Notes: generated by a model not told the origin, from the letters alone. A DNA stretch of 64,000 nt from Limnohabitans sp. Rim11 (GCF_001269365.1 NZ_CXOM01000001.1:620090-684089), one strand, 5' to 3'; counted from the stretch's first letter, positions 24,675 through 37,981 are shown. Program-made: numbers and translations.

Positions 24675-25400
24675 ATGCTCAAAGCTCTGATTTTTGATGT
24701 CGATGGCACCCTTGCTGACACAGAAATGGCTCATTTGGCTGCGTTTAACCATGCCTTTTCTGAAATGGGATTTGACTGGCGCTGGGACGTTCCTTTGTAC
24801 AGAAGCTTGTTGTCGGTTTCGGGTGGAAAAGAACGAATCAAGGCCTATTGGCTCACACAATCCCCCGAAATAAGCGACATCAGTGGTTCAGGCATCCAAG
24901 AAACGATTGATCGATTGCACGCGCTGAAAACTGCGGCATATGAGCAGGCAGTGCAAGATGGCTTGGTGGCCATGCGACCAGGTGTTTTGGCGCTGCTGTC
25001 TGCAGCCAAAGACGCTGATCTTCAATTGGCCATCGCCACAACCACATCGCCTGTGAACATTGCGGCCTTATTGCGGCAAGCGATTGGACTCGATTGGAGA
25101 ATGAATTTTGGCGTGATTGAAGATGCATCAACAGCCCCAAGAAAAAAACCCGATCCGATGGTCTACGCGCAAACATTGTCTCGTTTGGGATTACGGTCGC
25201 ATAGATGCCTTGCGTTTGAAGATTCAGAAAATGGCTTGAAGGCTGCAATGGCGACAGGTTTGCACACCATCATTACCCCAAACGATTTCACATCACATCA
25301 CAACTTTGAGGGGGCCTTGAAAGTATTGCCCAATTTGTCAGGTGTCGGCATTGCACAACTGCGTGAATGGCATCAATCAGTCACAAAGGACATCGCATGA
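24675..25400 (+). CDS. cbbY: CbbY, HAD-type sugar phosphatase
   Basis: A 241-residue HAD phosphatase with motif [11 protein letters not shown], motif III lysine in [10 protein letters not shown] and motif [14 protein letters not shown]. CbbY removes xylulose 1,5-bisphosphate, a RuBisCO side product and inhibitor. It opens the second cbb operon and overlaps cbbE by four bases. Phosphoglycolate phosphatase is ruled out because cbbZ is a separate gene downstream. Confidence 0.92.
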   Translation: MLKALIFDVDGTLADTEMAHLAAFNHAFSEMGFDWRWDVPLYRSLLSVSGGKERIKAYWLTQSPEISDISGSGIQETIDRLHALKTAAYEQAVQDGLVAMRPGVLALLSAAKDADLQLAIATTTSPVNIAALLRQAIGLDWRMNFGVIEDASTAPRKKPDPMVYAQTLSRLGLRSHRCLAFEDSENGLKAAMATGLHTIITPNDFTSHHNFEGALKVLPNLSGVGIAQLREWHQSVTKDIA

Positions 25401-26083
25401 AAACTGTCAATATCGCGCCTTCTATTTTGTCCGCAGATTTCTCGCGATTAGGCGAGGAGGTGCGTGCCATTGAATCTGCTGGCGCTGATTGGGTGCACTT
25501 TGATGTGATGGACAACCACTATGTGCCAAATTTGACCATCGGTCCTTTGGTTTGCGAAGCCATTCGTCCGCATGTGCAAATTCCAATTGATGTTCATTTG
25601 ATGGTGGAGCCCGTTGATGCGTTGGTCCCTTTGTTTGCAAAAGCGGGGGCCAACATCATTACTTTTCACCCCGAAGCTTCTAAGCACGTCGATCGGACTT
25701 TGCAAATGATTCGCGATCATGGCTGCAAAGCGGGATTGGTGTTCAATCCAGCGACACCTTTGGAGTGGATGGATCACGTCATGGAACGTCTAGATGTAGT
25801 CTTGTTGATGAGCGTCAATCCAGGGTTTGGAGGGCAAAAATTCATTCCTTCGACCTTGCCCAAACTGCGTGCAGCAACAGCACGCATTGATGCGCATGTC
25901 CGTGACGGCGGGCAGTCGATCATTCTTGAAGTGGACGGCGGTGTGAAAACAGACAATATTTCTGCAATCGTTGCGGCAGGCGCAGACACCTGTGTCGCCG
26001 GAAGTGCCGTATTCGGCGCGCCTGATCCAGATGGTGGCTACCGAAATGTGATGCAGGCATTGAAGCACGCAGCTTTCGCCTGA
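25397..26083 (+). CDS. cbbE: Ribulose-phosphate 3-epimerase
   Basis: Interconverts xylulose 5-phosphate and ribulose 5-phosphate. The 228-residue TIM-barrel protein has [38 protein letters not shown] and [10 protein letters not shown], all family hallmarks including the metal-binding His/Asp residues. Its ATG overlaps the cbbY stop (ATGA), so translation is coupled; an in-frame upstream start inside cbbY is not needed. Confidence 0.96.
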   Translation: MKTVNIAPSILSADFSRLGEEVRAIESAGADWVHFDVMDNHYVPNLTIGPLVCEAIRPHVQIPIDVHLMVEPVDALVPLFAKAGANIITFHPEASKHVDRTLQMIRDHGCKAGLVFNPATPLEWMDHVMERLDVVLLMSVNPGFGGQKFIPSTLPKLRAATARIDAHVRDGGQSIILEVDGGVKTDNISAIVAAGADTCVAGSAVFGAPDPDGGYRNVMQALKHAAFA

Positions 26084-26126
26084 AGCAGCGCACTAGATTT
26101 AATTCATTGAAAGCACAAAAACCATT

Positions 26127-27224
26127 ATGTCCTTGAGCCCTCGTACCACCCCCACGCTGACACAGTATTTGATTGAAGAGCGGCGACGTTTTCCAGATGC
26201 CAGTGGCGATTTCAACGCTTTGATTTTAGATGTTGCCATGGCTTGCAAAGCCATTGCCAAATCGGTTGCTTATGGTGCTCTGGCTGACATGTACGGCAAT
26301 CATGCTGCTGACCAAGGCGGTAGCGTCAATGTTCAAGGTGAAACGCAAAAGAAATTGGATGTTGTCAGCAATGAACTCTTCATTCGCATGAATGAATGGG
26401 GTGGTCATTTGGCAGGCATGGCCTCAGAAGAGATGGAGGCGCCTTACGACATACCTGCGAATCATCCTAAGGGAAAATACCTTTTGGTATTCGACCCCTT
26501 GGATGGCTCTAGCAACATTGATGTCAATGTTTCAGTCGGTAGCATTTTCAGTGTTTTGCGCGCACCTTCAGACACCGTCGAAGGACGCGCTTTAACCGAT
26601 GCTGATTTCTTCCAGCCAGGTGTCCAACAAGTGGCTGCTGGCTATGCTTTGTATGGTCCTACCACCATGTTGGTGCTAAGTGTAGGCAATGGTGTTGCTG
26701 GCTTTACCTTGGACCCTGTGATGGGTGAGTTCATGCTGACCCACCCTGAGTTGAAGGTGCCAGAAAATACACAAGAGTTCGCCATCAATGCCTCCAACAG
26801 CCGCTTTTGGGAAGCGCCTGTGAAACGCTATGTTGATGAATGCATGGCGGGGAAAACAGGCCCAAGAGGCAAAGACTTCAACATGCGTTGGATTGCCTCT
26901 ATGGTGGCAGAGGCCCACCGAATTTTAATGCGAGGTGGCGTCTTCATGTATCCGCGTGATACCAAAGATCCAAGCAAGCCTGGTCGCCTTCGCCTGTTGT
27001 ACGAGGCCAATCCTGTAGGTTTCATCATGGAGCAAGCGGGCGGCAGGGCCAGCACGGGACGCGTTCCCATGCTGACTGTTCAGCCTACAAATTTGCACCA
27101 AAGAATTGGTTTTGTGTTTGGGTCAAAAAACGAAGTGGAGCGTATTGAGCGCTATCACGCCGAACCCGTTAATTTAGATACAAACACGCCATTATTTGTT
27201 GAAAGAAGTCTATTTAGAGATTGA
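26127..27224 (+). CDS. cbbF: Fructose-1,6-bisphosphatase, class I
   Basis: Hydrolyses fructose 1,6-bisphosphate (and possibly sedoheptulose bisphosphate) in the Calvin cycle. The 365-residue protein has the metal-site motifs EEME and [20 protein letters not shown] and the substrate motif [32 protein letters not shown]. It sits 43 bases after cbbE and 43 bases before cbbP. Confidence 0.97.
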   Translation: MSLSPRTTPTLTQYLIEERRRFPDASGDFNALILDVAMACKAIAKSVAYGALADMYGNHAADQGGSVNVQGETQKKLDVVSNELFIRMNEWGGHLAGMASEEMEAPYDIPANHPKGKYLLVFDPLDGSSNIDVNVSVGSIFSVLRAPSDTVEGRALTDADFFQPGVQQVAAGYALYGPTTMLVLSVGNGVAGFTLDPVMGEFMLTHPELKVPENTQEFAINASNSRFWEAPVKRYVDECMAGKTGPRGKDFNMRWIASMVAEAHRILMRGGVFMYPRDTKDPSKPGRLRLLYEANPVGFIMEQAGGRASTGRVPMLTVQPTNLHQRIGFVFGSKNEVERIERYHAEPVNLDTNTPLFVERSLFRD

Positions 27225-27267
27225 GACATAGCAGTCAATCACGCCGAAATTAAACTAAGGAGCAACA

Positions 27268-28152
27268 ATGTCTGAAAGACATCCCATCATCGCAATTACT
27301 GGCTCGTCAGGTGCTGGCACTTCAACGGTCACACGCACGTTTTCAAACATATTCCGTCGTGAGGGTGTGAACGCGGCCATCATTGAAGGTGACAGCTTTC
27401 ATCGCTATGACCGAAAGGAAATGAAACTTCGTGGTGCTGATGCAGAGAAGAATGGCAACAAACATTTCAGTCATTTCAGCGACGAAAATAATTTGTTTGG
27501 TGAAATTGAAAATTTATTCAAGACTTATAGCCAAACAGGTCAGGGTAAATCAAGAAAATATTTGCACAACGCAGAAGAAGCTGCGCCCTACAAACAAGAG
27601 CCAGGTACCTTTACCCCATGGGAAGATTTGCCGCAGCAAACCGATATGCTGTTTTACGAGGGCTTGCATGGTGCAGTTGTAACGCCAGAGCACAATATTG
27701 CCCAATACCCTGATTTGCGGGTGGGTGTGGTGCCTGTTATCAACTTGGAATGGATTCAAAAGCTGTGGCGTGACAAGCACCAGCGTGGCTATAGCACTGA
27801 AGCCGTGACCGATACCATTTTGCGCCGCATGCCAGACTATGTGAACTACATCGTTCCACAGTTTGCTCACACGCATGTCAATTTTCAAAGGGTGCCATTG
27901 GTCGACACGTCTAATCCCTTCATCTCGCGAGATATTCCATCGGCTGACGAAAGTGTTGTGGTGATCCGATTTGCAAATCCAAAGGGAATTGATTTTCAAT
28001 ATTTGCTCAACATGATCAATGATTCTTGGATGAGCCGAGCCAACACCATCGTGGTGCCTGGTGGAAAAATGGAAATTGCGATGCAGCTAATTTTCACGCC
28101 CTTTGTGTGGCGCATGATGGAGCGACGTAAACGCGCGCTGGGTTTGGCATAA
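27268..28152 (+). CDS. cbbP: Phosphoribulokinase
   Basis: Makes ribulose 1,5-bisphosphate from ribulose 5-phosphate and ATP. The 294-residue class I (bacterial) enzyme has the P-loop GSSGAGTST near the N-terminus, [11 protein letters not shown], and [20 protein letters not shown] stands before the ATG. Together with cbbM it defines a functional Calvin cycle. Confidence 0.97.
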   Translation: MSERHPIIAITGSSGAGTSTVTRTFSNIFRREGVNAAIIEGDSFHRYDRKEMKLRGADAEKNGNKHFSHFSDENNLFGEIENLFKTYSQTGQGKSRKYLHNAEEAAPYKQEPGTFTPWEDLPQQTDMLFYEGLHGAVVTPEHNIAQYPDLRVGVVPVINLEWIQKLWRDKHQRGYSTEAVTDTILRRMPDYVNYIVPQFAHTHVNFQRVPLVDTSNPFISRDIPSADESVVVIRFANPKGIDFQYLLNMINDSWMSRANTIVVPGGKMEIAMQLIFTPFVWRMMERRKRALGLA

Positions 28153-28165
28153 AAGGAGCAGGCAC

Positions 28166-30259
28166 ATGAATACAAATACACACTCCGAGCCAAGCCTGAC
28201 ACAGCAAATGGCCAATGCCATCCGCATGCTGGCGGTGGATGCTGTTGAGGCTGCTAAATCTGGCCACCCCGGTGCGCCCATGGGCATGGCTGACATCGCA
28301 GAGGTGCTTTGGAGCAGACACCTCAAACACAATCCCAACAATCCTCAGTGGGCAGATCGTGACCGTTTTGTTTTGTCAAACGGACACGGATCCATGTTGA
28401 TCTATGCCTTGTTGCATTTGACAGGCTATGCATTGCCAATGGATGAGTTGAAAAAATTTCGGCAACTTCACAGCTTGACGCCAGGTCATCCGGAAGTCGA
28501 CATAACGCCTGGCGTTGAAACCACGACAGGCCCCTTGGGACAAGGCATTACCAATGCGGTTGGCATGGCCTTGGCCGAATACATGTTGGCCAAAGAATTC
28601 AATCGAACTGTTGCTGACAAAAACTTGAACATTGTCGATCATATGACCTATGTTTTTTTAGGCGATGGTTGTTTGATGGAGGGGATCAGTCACGAGGCTT
28701 GTTCGTTGGCAGGTACGCTTAAGTTGTCAAAACTCGTGGCCATTTACGACGACAACGGAATCTCGATTGATGGTCATGTCGATGGCTGGTTTACAGATGA
28801 CACCCCTCAACGTTTTGAAGCTTACGGTTGGCATGTTATTCCCAAAGTGAATGGGCATGATGCAGCGGCGGTGAACGCTGCCATTGAGGCTGCAAAGGCC
28901 CAATCTCATCGCATGGACGGACGTCCAACTTTGATTTGCTGTCAAACAGTCATTGGGCAAGGTTCTCCCAACAAGGCGGGTACCCATGACGTACATGGCG
29001 CAGCATTGGGCAGTGCAGAAGTGTTGGCCACACGCCAAGCTTTGAATTGGCCCCATGCGCCTTTTGAGTTACCGCAAGAGCTGGTTAATGCTTGGGACGC
29101 AAAAGCCAGAGGCAGGGCAGCTGAAAGTCAATGGCAACAAACCATGGACACTTACAAAGAGTATTTTCCTAAAGAAGCAGCAGAGTTTGAGCGCCGCATG
29201 GCAGGTCGTTTGAGTGAGAACTATCAGCAGGGCGTTGAAGCTGCATTCGATGCGATTGTTGCCAAGTCAGATTCTTTTGCAACGCGAAAAGCAAGTCAAA
29301 ATGCCTTAGATGTTTTGGCACCTCTGCTGCCAGAATTTTTTGGCGGTAGCGCCGACCTCACGGGTTCCAATTTAACCAATTTCAAAACCTGCGTGAGAGT
29401 TGAAAAAGGCGCCTGGGGTAACCATTTGTCCTATGGCGTGCGAGAGTTTGGCATGGCTGCCATCATGAATGGCATGGCACTGCACGGGGGCTACATCCCT
29501 TATGGCGGTACCTTCCTGACTTTTTCAGATTATTCACGCAATGCCATTCGAATGGCCGCATTGATGAAAAAGCGAGTCATTCACGTGTTTACGCACGACT
29601 CCATCGGATTGGGCGAGGACGGACCTACCCACCAAAGCGTGGAGCACATTCCCAGCTTGCGAATCATTCCAGGTTTGGATGTGTGGCGCCCCGCAGATGG
29701 TTTGGAAACAGCCGTGGCTTGGGCCTGTGCCATCGAACGTCAAAATGGTCCAAGCGTGCTGGCCTTGTCTCGTCAAAATCTGCCACAAATGCTCAAGCAA
29801 TCGGCTGATGCAGAAAAAGTTCGACACGGCGGATACATTCTTTCGGACATGTCAAACGCGCAAGCCATCATCGTGGCCACAGGCTCTGAAATCGGCTTGG
29901 CAATGCATGCACAAGCAGAATTGGCGACGCAGGGAGTGGCAACACGCGTGGTGTCCATGCCATGTACCAATGTCTTCGATCGACAGACTGAAGCCTATCA
30001 AGACATGGTGTTACCTCTGAATTTGCCAACAGTTGCCGTTGAGGCGGCGCATCCAGATTTTTGGCGTAAATACGTGGGCCGTACTGGCATGGTGATTGGC
30101 ATGTCAAGCTTTGGTGAATCTGCACCAGCACCCGCTTTGTACGAGTACTTTGGGATCACGAAGGAAAGAATTTGCGAAGCAGTCCGAACTTTGGTTCACA
30201 GGCATCAATTTAAAACTGCTGAGACTTTGCCATCGCACATCATTCCTTCTACCAATTAA
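28166..30259 (+). CDS. cbbT: Transketolase
   Basis: A 697-residue thiamine-diphosphate enzyme that moves two-carbon units between Calvin-cycle sugar phosphates. The TPP motif is [32 protein letters not shown]; the catalytic histidines lie in [12 protein letters not shown] and [10 protein letters not shown]; the pyrimidine domain has [19 protein letters not shown] and [17 protein letters not shown]. An AAAGGAGCA site precedes the ATG. It is the only transketolase gene seen in the window. Confidence 0.97.
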   Translation: MNTNTHSEPSLTQQMANAIRMLAVDAVEAAKSGHPGAPMGMADIAEVLWSRHLKHNPNNPQWADRDRFVLSNGHGSMLIYALLHLTGYALPMDELKKFRQLHSLTPGHPEVDITPGVETTTGPLGQGITNAVGMALAEYMLAKEFNRTVADKNLNIVDHMTYVFLGDGCLMEGISHEACSLAGTLKLSKLVAIYDDNGISIDGHVDGWFTDDTPQRFEAYGWHVIPKVNGHDAAAVNAAIEAAKAQSHRMDGRPTLICCQTVIGQGSPNKAGTHDVHGAALGSAEVLATRQALNWPHAPFELPQELVNAWDAKARGRAAESQWQQTMDTYKEYFPKEAAEFERRMAGRLSENYQQGVEAAFDAIVAKSDSFATRKASQNALDVLAPLLPEFFGGSADLTGSNLTNFKTCVRVEKGAWGNHLSYGVREFGMAAIMNGMALHGGYIPYGGTFLTFSDYSRNAIRMAALMKKRVIHVFTHDSIGLGEDGPTHQSVEHIPSLRIIPGLDVWRPADGLETAVAWACAIERQNGPSVLALSRQNLPQMLKQSADAEKVRHGGYILSDMSNAQAIIVATGSEIGLAMHAQAELATQGVATRVVSMPCTNVFDRQTEAYQDMVLPLNLPTVAVEAAHPDFWRKYVGRTGMVIGMSSFGESAPAPALYEYFGITKERICEAVRTLVHRHQFKTAETLPSHIIPSTN

Positions 30260-30271
30260 CGCCTGAAGCAT

Positions 30272-30946
30272 ATGTTTGAAGCCTATTTTTTTGATTTAGA
30301 TGGCACCTTGGTTGAAACAGCACCCGAAATTGCAGATGCTGTGAACGATACCTTGCGTTACTTTGATTGGCCCGTCGTGACGCAGCAACAAGTCAACGAC
30401 TGGATTGGCCATGGTACAAAAGAATTGTTGATCATGGCACTGGCCAGTGTGACGCAATCGTCAGTAGAGGCGGTTCGTGTGAGCGATGATTTAAAACAAG
30501 CACTTCCGATTTTTGATCGTTACTACCAAGAACGTTGTGGAACACGCAGTCATTTGTACCCCCATGTCAAAGAAGTGTTGACGCGTTTGCGTCAACAGGG
30601 TAGCAAACTTGCAGTTGTGACCAATAAGGAAGGTCGATACACGGACATCGTTTTGCGTGTTCATGAATTGACAGACCTGTTTGACATTGTCATCAGTGGT
30701 GACAGTTTTCCTGTGAAGAAACCCAACCCAACCAGCGTACAAAACTGCTTGGCACGTTGGAATGTGTTACCTCAACAAGCCTTGTTTGTGGGGGACTCTT
30801 CAATTGATGCGCAAACTGCGCGCAATGCAAATGTACCGGTATGGCTCCTACCTTATGGCTACAACATGGGCCAAACCGTTCAGTCGTGTCAACCTGATCG
30901 CGTCATTGCCAATTTTTCAGAGTTGTTATCTTCCCCCGAACCTTGA
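30272..30946 (+). CDS. cbbZ: Phosphoglycolate phosphatase
   Basis: Dephosphorylates the 2-phosphoglycolate made when RuBisCO reacts with oxygen. The 224-residue HAD protein has DLDGTLVETAPEI (motif I), VTNKEG (motif II), PVKKPNP (motif III) and FVGDSSIDAQTARNA (motif IV), matching Gph/CbbZ. Its presence suits a form II enzyme with strong oxygenase activity. It lies 12 bases after cbbT. Confidence 0.93.
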   Translation: MFEAYFFDLDGTLVETAPEIADAVNDTLRYFDWPVVTQQQVNDWIGHGTKELLIMALASVTQSSVEAVRVSDDLKQALPIFDRYYQERCGTRSHLYPHVKEVLTRLRQQGSKLAVVTNKEGRYTDIVLRVHELTDLFDIVISGDSFPVKKPNPTSVQNCLARWNVLPQQALFVGDSSIDAQTARNANVPVWLLPYGYNMGQTVQSCQPDRVIANFSELLSSPEP

Positions 30947-33159
<2,213 letters not shown>

Positions 33160-33204
33160 TTCTCTTTAAAAGATTCATTTAATACACACTAAAGGATATT
33201 TATC

Positions 33205-34239
33205 ATGGCTCTGGTTTCTTTGCGTCAAGTTCTTGATCATGCTGCAGAATTTGGCTACGGCGTTCCTGCTTTCAACGTCAACAACTTGGAGCAGGTTCAA
33301 GCCATCATGGAGGCAGCGCAAGCAACTCAGAGCCCTGTGATCTTGCAAGCCTCTGCTGGTGCTCGCAAATACGCGGGTGAAGCCTATTTGCGCCATTTGG
33401 TACTAGCGGCCATTGAGACCCACCCAGATTTGCCAGTGGTGCTGCATCAAGATCACGGAGCGTCTCCGGCTCAATGTCAACAGTCCATACGTTCTGGCTT
33501 TTCAAGTGTGATGATGGATGGCTCTTTAATGGAAGATGCCAAAACACCTGCCAGTTACGAGTACAACCTCGCTGTAACGCGTCGCGTTTGTGAAATGGCG
33601 CATCCCGTGGGCGTTTCTGTAGAAGGCGAACTGGGTTGCCTGGGTTCTTTGGAAACGGGTGAAGCAGGCGAAGAGGACGGCGTCGGTGCTGAAGGTAAAC
33701 TAAGTCATGATCAAATGCTCACCGATCCAGAGCAAGCCAAAGATTTTGTAGCTCAAACGGGCGTTGATGCGTTGGCCATCGCCATTGGAACAAGCCATGG
33801 TGCTTACAAATTCACACGTCCGCCAACAGGCGAGATCTTGGCCATTGACCGCATTGCGGCCATTCACAAAGCCATTCCCAATACACATTTGGTGATGCAT
33901 GGCAGTTCAAGTGTGCCCCAAGAGTGGCTCGAAATTATTCGCCAGTATGGTGGTGACATCAAGGAGACTTATGGCGTGCCAGTAGAAGAAATTGTCAAAG
34001 GCATTCGCCACGGCGTTCGCAAAGTGAACATTGATACCGACATTCGCCTGGCCATGACGGGTGCCATGCGACAATTGTTTGCCAAGCAGCCCTCTGAATT
34101 CGATCCGCGAAAAGCATTGATTGCTGCCAAAAAAGCAGCTGCAGACATTTGCAAGGCTCGATTTGAGGCTTTTGGCTGCGCAGGTCATGCGCTCAAGATC
34201 AAGCCCATTCAACTTGAAATGATGGCGTCTACTTACTGA
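33205..34239 (+). CDS. cbbA: Fructose-bisphosphate aldolase, class II
   Basis: Condenses triose phosphates to fructose 1,6-bisphosphate and probably erythrose 4-phosphate to sedoheptulose bisphosphate. The 344-residue zinc enzyme has the VLHQDHGAS metal/catalytic motif, [27 protein letters not shown], and VMHGSSSVP. It is the last enzyme gene of the cbbYEFPTZGKA series and ends 4 bases before a membrane-thioredoxin gene. Confidence 0.96.
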   Translation: MALVSLRQVLDHAAEFGYGVPAFNVNNLEQVQAIMEAAQATQSPVILQASAGARKYAGEAYLRHLVLAAIETHPDLPVVLHQDHGASPAQCQQSIRSGFSSVMMDGSLMEDAKTPASYEYNLAVTRRVCEMAHPVGVSVEGELGCLGSLETGEAGEEDGVGAEGKLSHDQMLTDPEQAKDFVAQTGVDALAIAIGTSHGAYKFTRPPTGEILAIDRIAAIHKAIPNTHLVMHGSSSVPQEWLEIIRQYGGDIKETYGVPVEEIVKGIRHGVRKVNIDTDIRLAMTGAMRQLFAKQPSEFDPRKALIAAKKAAADICKARFEAFGCAGHALKIKPIQLEMMASTY

Positions 34240-34243
34240 AAAA

Positions 34244-35047
34244 GTGTCATTTTCAATCGGCCCCATTTCTTTTCCATTCTTGCCATTTTGGGTCTTACTT
34301 AGCTTTTTTTTGACAAGCTGGGTTTTTGCCCGAAGAGTGGCCACGGATGACAAGACATTTGCGCAGGCGCTTTCAACGTCGACCTTTTGGGTTGGCTTGA
34401 TCGCTTCTCGCTTGGCGTATGTGCTGTTGCATGCCGATGCCTATTTGAGCAATCCGTGGGCATTGATTGACATTCGCGATGGTGGTTGGCATGCCACTGT
34501 GGGCTGTGCTGCCATCGTGGTTTGGTTGGTATGGCAACTTAGAGATCGCGTTGCTGTTCGGTGGCTTGCATTTCAATCTGCAGCATTGGGTTTCACGCTT
34601 TGCTGGGCAGGCTTCTGGTGGTCTGATCAACAGCAGATACCTCAACTGCCCAATGTCCAGGTGATGGCGCTTGAGCACGGCAAGGTCAGTCAACTGGAAG
34701 GACTACTGGATGGTCGGCCACTGGTGGTGAACTTGTGGGCCTCCTGGTGCGGTCCATGTCGCCAAGAAATGCCGATACTTTCAAGGGCTCAAAAGTCTGA
34801 CACGCAAGTCAGGTTTGTTTTTGTCAATCAGGGCGAAACTCAAACGCATGTCAAAGAATTTTTGAAGCAACAAAACTGGCAGTTAGAGGATGTTTGGCTA
34901 GATCCTTCTTCATCTTTAGGGCCAGCTGTTGGCAGCCAAAGCCTGCCAACCACTTTGTTTTATGACGCAAAGGGTGCATTGATCAAAATACACATCGGCG
35001 TACTAACCGCTTCAAGTTTGCAAATTCAACTCTCTCTTCTAAATTAG
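34244..35047 (+). CDS. Membrane protein with Lgt-like N-terminus fused to TlpA-type thioredoxin
   Basis: A 267-residue protein that starts at GTG 34244, four bases after cbbA. The first roughly 130 residues are hydrophobic with several membrane segments and FWVGLIASRLAYVLLHADAYLSNPWALIDIRDGGWHATVG, which resembles the N-terminal part of prolipoprotein diacylglyceryl transferase. The rest is a TlpA-type thioredoxin domain with WCGPC at residues 168-172 and SLPTTLFYD near the cis-proline. The thioredoxin domain should face the periplasm. The Lgt-like part lacks a full enzyme, so it is probably only an anchor or redox partner. Its place at the end of a Calvin-cycle operon is odd. Confidence 0.8.
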   Translation: MSFSIGPISFPFLPFWVLLSFFLTSWVFARRVATDDKTFAQALSTSTFWVGLIASRLAYVLLHADAYLSNPWALIDIRDGGWHATVGCAAIVVWLVWQLRDRVAVRWLAFQSAALGFTLCWAGFWWSDQQQIPQLPNVQVMALEHGKVSQLEGLLDGRPLVVNLWASWCGPCRQEMPILSRAQKSDTQVRFVFVNQGETQTHVKEFLKQQNWQLEDVWLDPSSSLGPAVGSQSLPTTLFYDAKGALIKIHIGVLTASSLQIQLSLLN

Positions 35048-35074
35048 AAATATTTTTGAGAATTGGGGATGCAC

Positions 35075-36685
35075 CTAAGCCTTTTTCATTGATCTGCTTA
35101 GGAGTATCACTGGCAGCAGGCCCACCATGACCAAGGCCAAGCTGGGCAGTGCGGCTTCACCCAAGCGTTCATCTCTTGCTAGCTGATAGGCCACTACAGC
35201 CAGCGTGTCTGTATTGAAAGGCCTCAGCACCAAAGTCACAGGCAGCTCTTTCATGACATCGACAAACACAAGCAATGCCGCTGCCGCTACAGACTTTTGA
35301 AGCAAAGGCGCATGCACTTTTTGCAGCATACTGAAGCCAGAAACGCCCAGCATTCGTGATGTGTCGTCTAAGCTCACTGGTATGCGCGCGTAGCCGCTTT
35401 GCACAGACTGAAGTGCCACTGCACAAAACCGAACCAGATAAGCCCAAATGAGTCCCAAACTGGTAGCAGTTAACCAATAACCCACTTTAGATTCTGGCCA
35501 GTGCTGTTGAAGCCATGTGATGGGCAAGAGTAAACCCACCACAATGACTGCGCCTGGAACGGCATAGCCTAAGCCGACCAATTGGGTGGTCATTCGATTG
35601 AATACATTTGGTTTTTGCCTAAGGCTAAAAGACAGAAGCAGGGCAACACCCACAGCCAACAAAGCGGTGAGGGCGCCCAATTGCAAGCTGTTAAAGGCCC
35701 AGCCCATAAAGCGATCCCAAGGAATGCTGACATCTGACGCCAACAAAGGTTTGACCATAAAACCAATGGGCAAAATAAAACCAAACAAGATGGGCAAGCT
35801 GCAAGCAACACTGACAGCCCATCCTTTAGAGCCTATAAGTTTGACGGGTTGGGCTTCGCTAGAAGAGACGCCGCTTGGTTTAGCCAGTGCAAATCGCATG
35901 CGCGACTGTGCTTTTTTTTCAATTTGTAGCAGCATCAAAACCACGACCAACAAAAGGCTGGCCAGTTGTGCCGCTGCCACTCGGTTGTCCAGGATTAACC
36001 AAGATTTATAGATGCCCGCGGTGAAAGTTTGAATGCCAAAATAACTAGAGACGCCATAGTCAGCCAAGGTTTCCATCAAGGCAAGCGCCACGCCGGCCGC
36101 AATGGCTGGCCTCGCTAGAGGCAATGCCACTTTGAGAATACGGCGGTGCAGGGGAGCACCTAGCAGTCGTGCGGCCTCCATCAAATGCGATGCGCGTTCA
36201 CTAAGGGCAGTTCGTGCCAACAGGTAGACGTAGGGATAAAGCGCCAATGTGAAGACCACCATGGCGCCGCCTAAACTTCTAATCTCTGGAAACACGCGAC
36301 CTTCTAATCCCCAATTTGTTCGAATGAAGTTTTGAAAGGGGCCGCTGAATTGGAAGAAGTCTGTGTAGGCGTAGGCCACCACATAAGCAGGAATGGCCAT
36401 GGGCAACAACAAGGCCCATTCGAAAAAGCTTTGACCTGGAAATTTGAACAAGGTCACGGTTGCAGCCATGCTGGTACCCAACACACTGACGCCCAAGGCA
36501 ACCCCCAGGCACAACCACAAACTGGTGCTGGTGTAGTCTGGCAAAACTGTTTGAAACATCTCAAGCAGAACCTGCGCAGAGCCAGAATTCCACTCGGCCC
36601 ATGAGGCAATGAGGGCCAAGACCGGCAGGCTGACGACCAAGGCCAGCAAGCTGATCAAGACTGAGCGGATTCGTAAAAATTGCAT
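35075..36685 (-). CDS. fbpB: Ferric iron ABC transporter permease (FbpB type)
   Basis: A double-length permease (536 residues from the ATG at 36685; GTG 36739 is an alternative start adding 18 residues) with about 12 hydrophobic segments arranged as two BPD-type transport domains, each with an EAA-like loop (LMEAARLLGAPLHRRILKVALPLARPAI and SLDDTSRMLGVSGFSMLQKVHAPLL). This fused form is usual for FbpB/SfuB iron permeases. It is divergent from the ATPase gene. The partner binding protein is at 37982. Confidence 0.88.
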   Translation of the reverse strand: MQFLRIRSVLISLLALVVSLPVLALIASWAEWNSGSAQVLLEMFQTVLPDYTSTSLWLCLGVALGVSVLGTSMAATVTLFKFPGQSFFEWALLLPMAIPAYVVAYAYTDFFQFSGPFQNFIRTNWGLEGRVFPEIRSLGGAMVVFTLALYPYVYLLARTALSERASHLMEAARLLGAPLHRRILKVALPLARPAIAAGVALALMETLADYGVSSYFGIQTFTAGIYKSWLILDNRVAAAQLASLLLVVVLMLLQIEKKAQSRMRFALAKPSGVSSSEAQPVKLIGSKGWAVSVACSLPILFGFILPIGFMVKPLLASDVSIPWDRFMGWAFNSLQLGALTALLAVGVALLLSFSLRQKPNVFNRMTTQLVGLGYAVPGAVIVVGLLLPITWLQQHWPESKVGYWLTATSLGLIWAYLVRFCAVALQSVQSGYARIPVSLDDTSRMLGVSGFSMLQKVHAPLLQKSVAAAALLVFVDVMKELPVTLVLRPFNTDTLAVVAYQLARDERLGEAALPSLALVMVGLLPVILLSRSMKKA

Positions 36686-36754
36686 AAGAGCAGGGATGTT
36701 TTTTGGGGCAGCTGGGCTAACTACAGAAAAAATAGCCACACAGCATTGTAAGGA

Positions 36755-36800
36755 GCAAGCAGCGGCACTGGCTGTTTTGAACGTCTTCTGTCCTTACAAT
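36755..36800. promoter_or_regulatory. Symmetric divergent promoter region with 10-base inverted repeat
   Basis: ATTGTAAGGA (36755-36764) and TCCTTACAAT (36791-36800) are perfect inverted repeats 26 bases apart between the divergent iron permease and ATPase genes. Each arm ends in TACAAT, a good -10 hexamer pointing outward, so the repeat may be two mirrored promoters, a repressor site, or both. The matching -35 boxes are weak. Confidence 0.45.
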
Positions 36801-36808
36801 CTGTGTCT

Positions 36809-37879
36809 ATGTTTCTGAAAGTGTCTCAAGTCGATGTTCGCTATGCTGGCCAAAGCAGGTCGGCAGTTGAAGGCGTTTCGCTGCAGCTCGAAGCTGGCCA
36901 AATTGGCGTGCTGATTGGGCCCTCAGGTTGTGGCAAGACCAGCTTGTTGCGAGCCATTGCAGGTCTAGAAGACTTGAATGCTGGCCAAATTGAACTCTCC
37001 GATCGAGTGGTCAGCAGGCACGGCTTTACGGAAGCGCCCGAAAAACGCCGCATGGGCATGGTTTTCCAAGATTACGCTTTGTTCCCGCACCTCACCGTGG
37101 CCGAGAACATCGCATTTGGCATTCAAGGCCTTCCAAAATCTGATCAGACAAAGCGCATTCAAGAAGTCCTTGGCTTGGTGGGTTTGGAGGAGGTCAAGCT
37201 GCGTTACCCCCATGAACTTTCTGGTGGTCAACAGCAGCGCGTCGCATTAGCTCGCGCTTTGGCACCCAAACCTGATCTCTTGTTATTGGACGAGCCGTTT
37301 TCAAACTTGGATGTCGATTTGCGTGAGCGACTTGCCGTCGAAATCAGATCAATTTTGAAGGCAGCCAATGCCACAGCGCTTTTTGTCACGCACGATCAAA
37401 TGGAAGCCTTTGCCATTGGTGATGTGATTGGCGTTATTCAAGAAGGGCATTTGGCACAGTGGGCCGATGCGTACCACCTCTATCACCGACCTGCCTCCCG
37501 ATTTGTGGCGGAATTTATTGGACACGGTGTTTTTATTCCAGGCGTACGTCAGTCTGCAAATGGTCGATTAGAAGTTCAGACGGTATTAGGATTGCTGTCA
37601 GACGAGCACGAAGTCAATGAAGTGGACCTTGTTCATGATGCCCGTTGTGATGTATTGCTTCGTGCTGATGACATTGTTCATGATGACCATGCAGCGGTTA
37701 AAGCCGAAATCATTCGCAAAGCATTTCGGGGCTCCGAATTTTTGTATACCTTGCGCCTGCAATCTGGCGATATCGTCTTAGCCCACGTTCCTAGTCACCA
37801 CGACCACCATTTGGGGGAGTGGATTGGCATCAGAGCCGAAGTGGACCATGTGGTGACATTCAATCAAAAGTCGAATTGA
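36809..37879 (+). CDS. fbpC: Ferric iron ABC transporter ATPase (FbpC type)
   Basis: A 356-residue ABC ATPase (an in-frame GTG at 36803 could add two residues). Walker A GPSGCGKTS, signature LSGGQQQRVALARAL, Walker B LLLLDEPFSNLD and the switch histidine in ALFVTHDQ are present, followed by a C-terminal TOBE-type domain. It would energise the FbpB permease. The predicted -10 lies so close to the start that the leader would be very short. Confidence 0.9.
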   Translation: MFLKVSQVDVRYAGQSRSAVEGVSLQLEAGQIGVLIGPSGCGKTSLLRAIAGLEDLNAGQIELSDRVVSRHGFTEAPEKRRMGMVFQDYALFPHLTVAENIAFGIQGLPKSDQTKRIQEVLGLVGLEEVKLRYPHELSGGQQQRVALARALAPKPDLLLLDEPFSNLDVDLRERLAVEIRSILKAANATALFVTHDQMEAFAIGDVIGVIQEGHLAQWADAYHLYHRPASRFVAEFIGHGVFIPGVRQSANGRLEVQTVLGLLSDEHEVNEVDLVHDARCDVLLRADDIVHDDHAAVKAEIIRKAFRGSEFLYTLRLQSGDIVLAHVPSHHDHHLGEWIGIRAEVDHVVTFNQKSN

Positions 37880-37918
37880 CGGTTTCAAATGCCAATTCCC
37901 CCTTTTTTGAGTCTGGTT

Positions 37919-37937
37919 GCAAATGAGAATCATTCTT
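37919..37937 (+). promoter_or_regulatory. Fur box before the iron-binding protein gene
   Basis: The 19 bases at 37919-37937 include AATGAGAATCATT and match the classical Fur consensus at 14 of 19 positions by my count. A TAGAAT (37946-37951) just downstream could be the -10. This supports iron-repressed expression of the gene at 37982. Confidence 0.75.
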
Positions 37938-37981
37938 ATTTGATGTAGAATTTAGGCATTCAATCTCTAAAAGAGTGCCGC

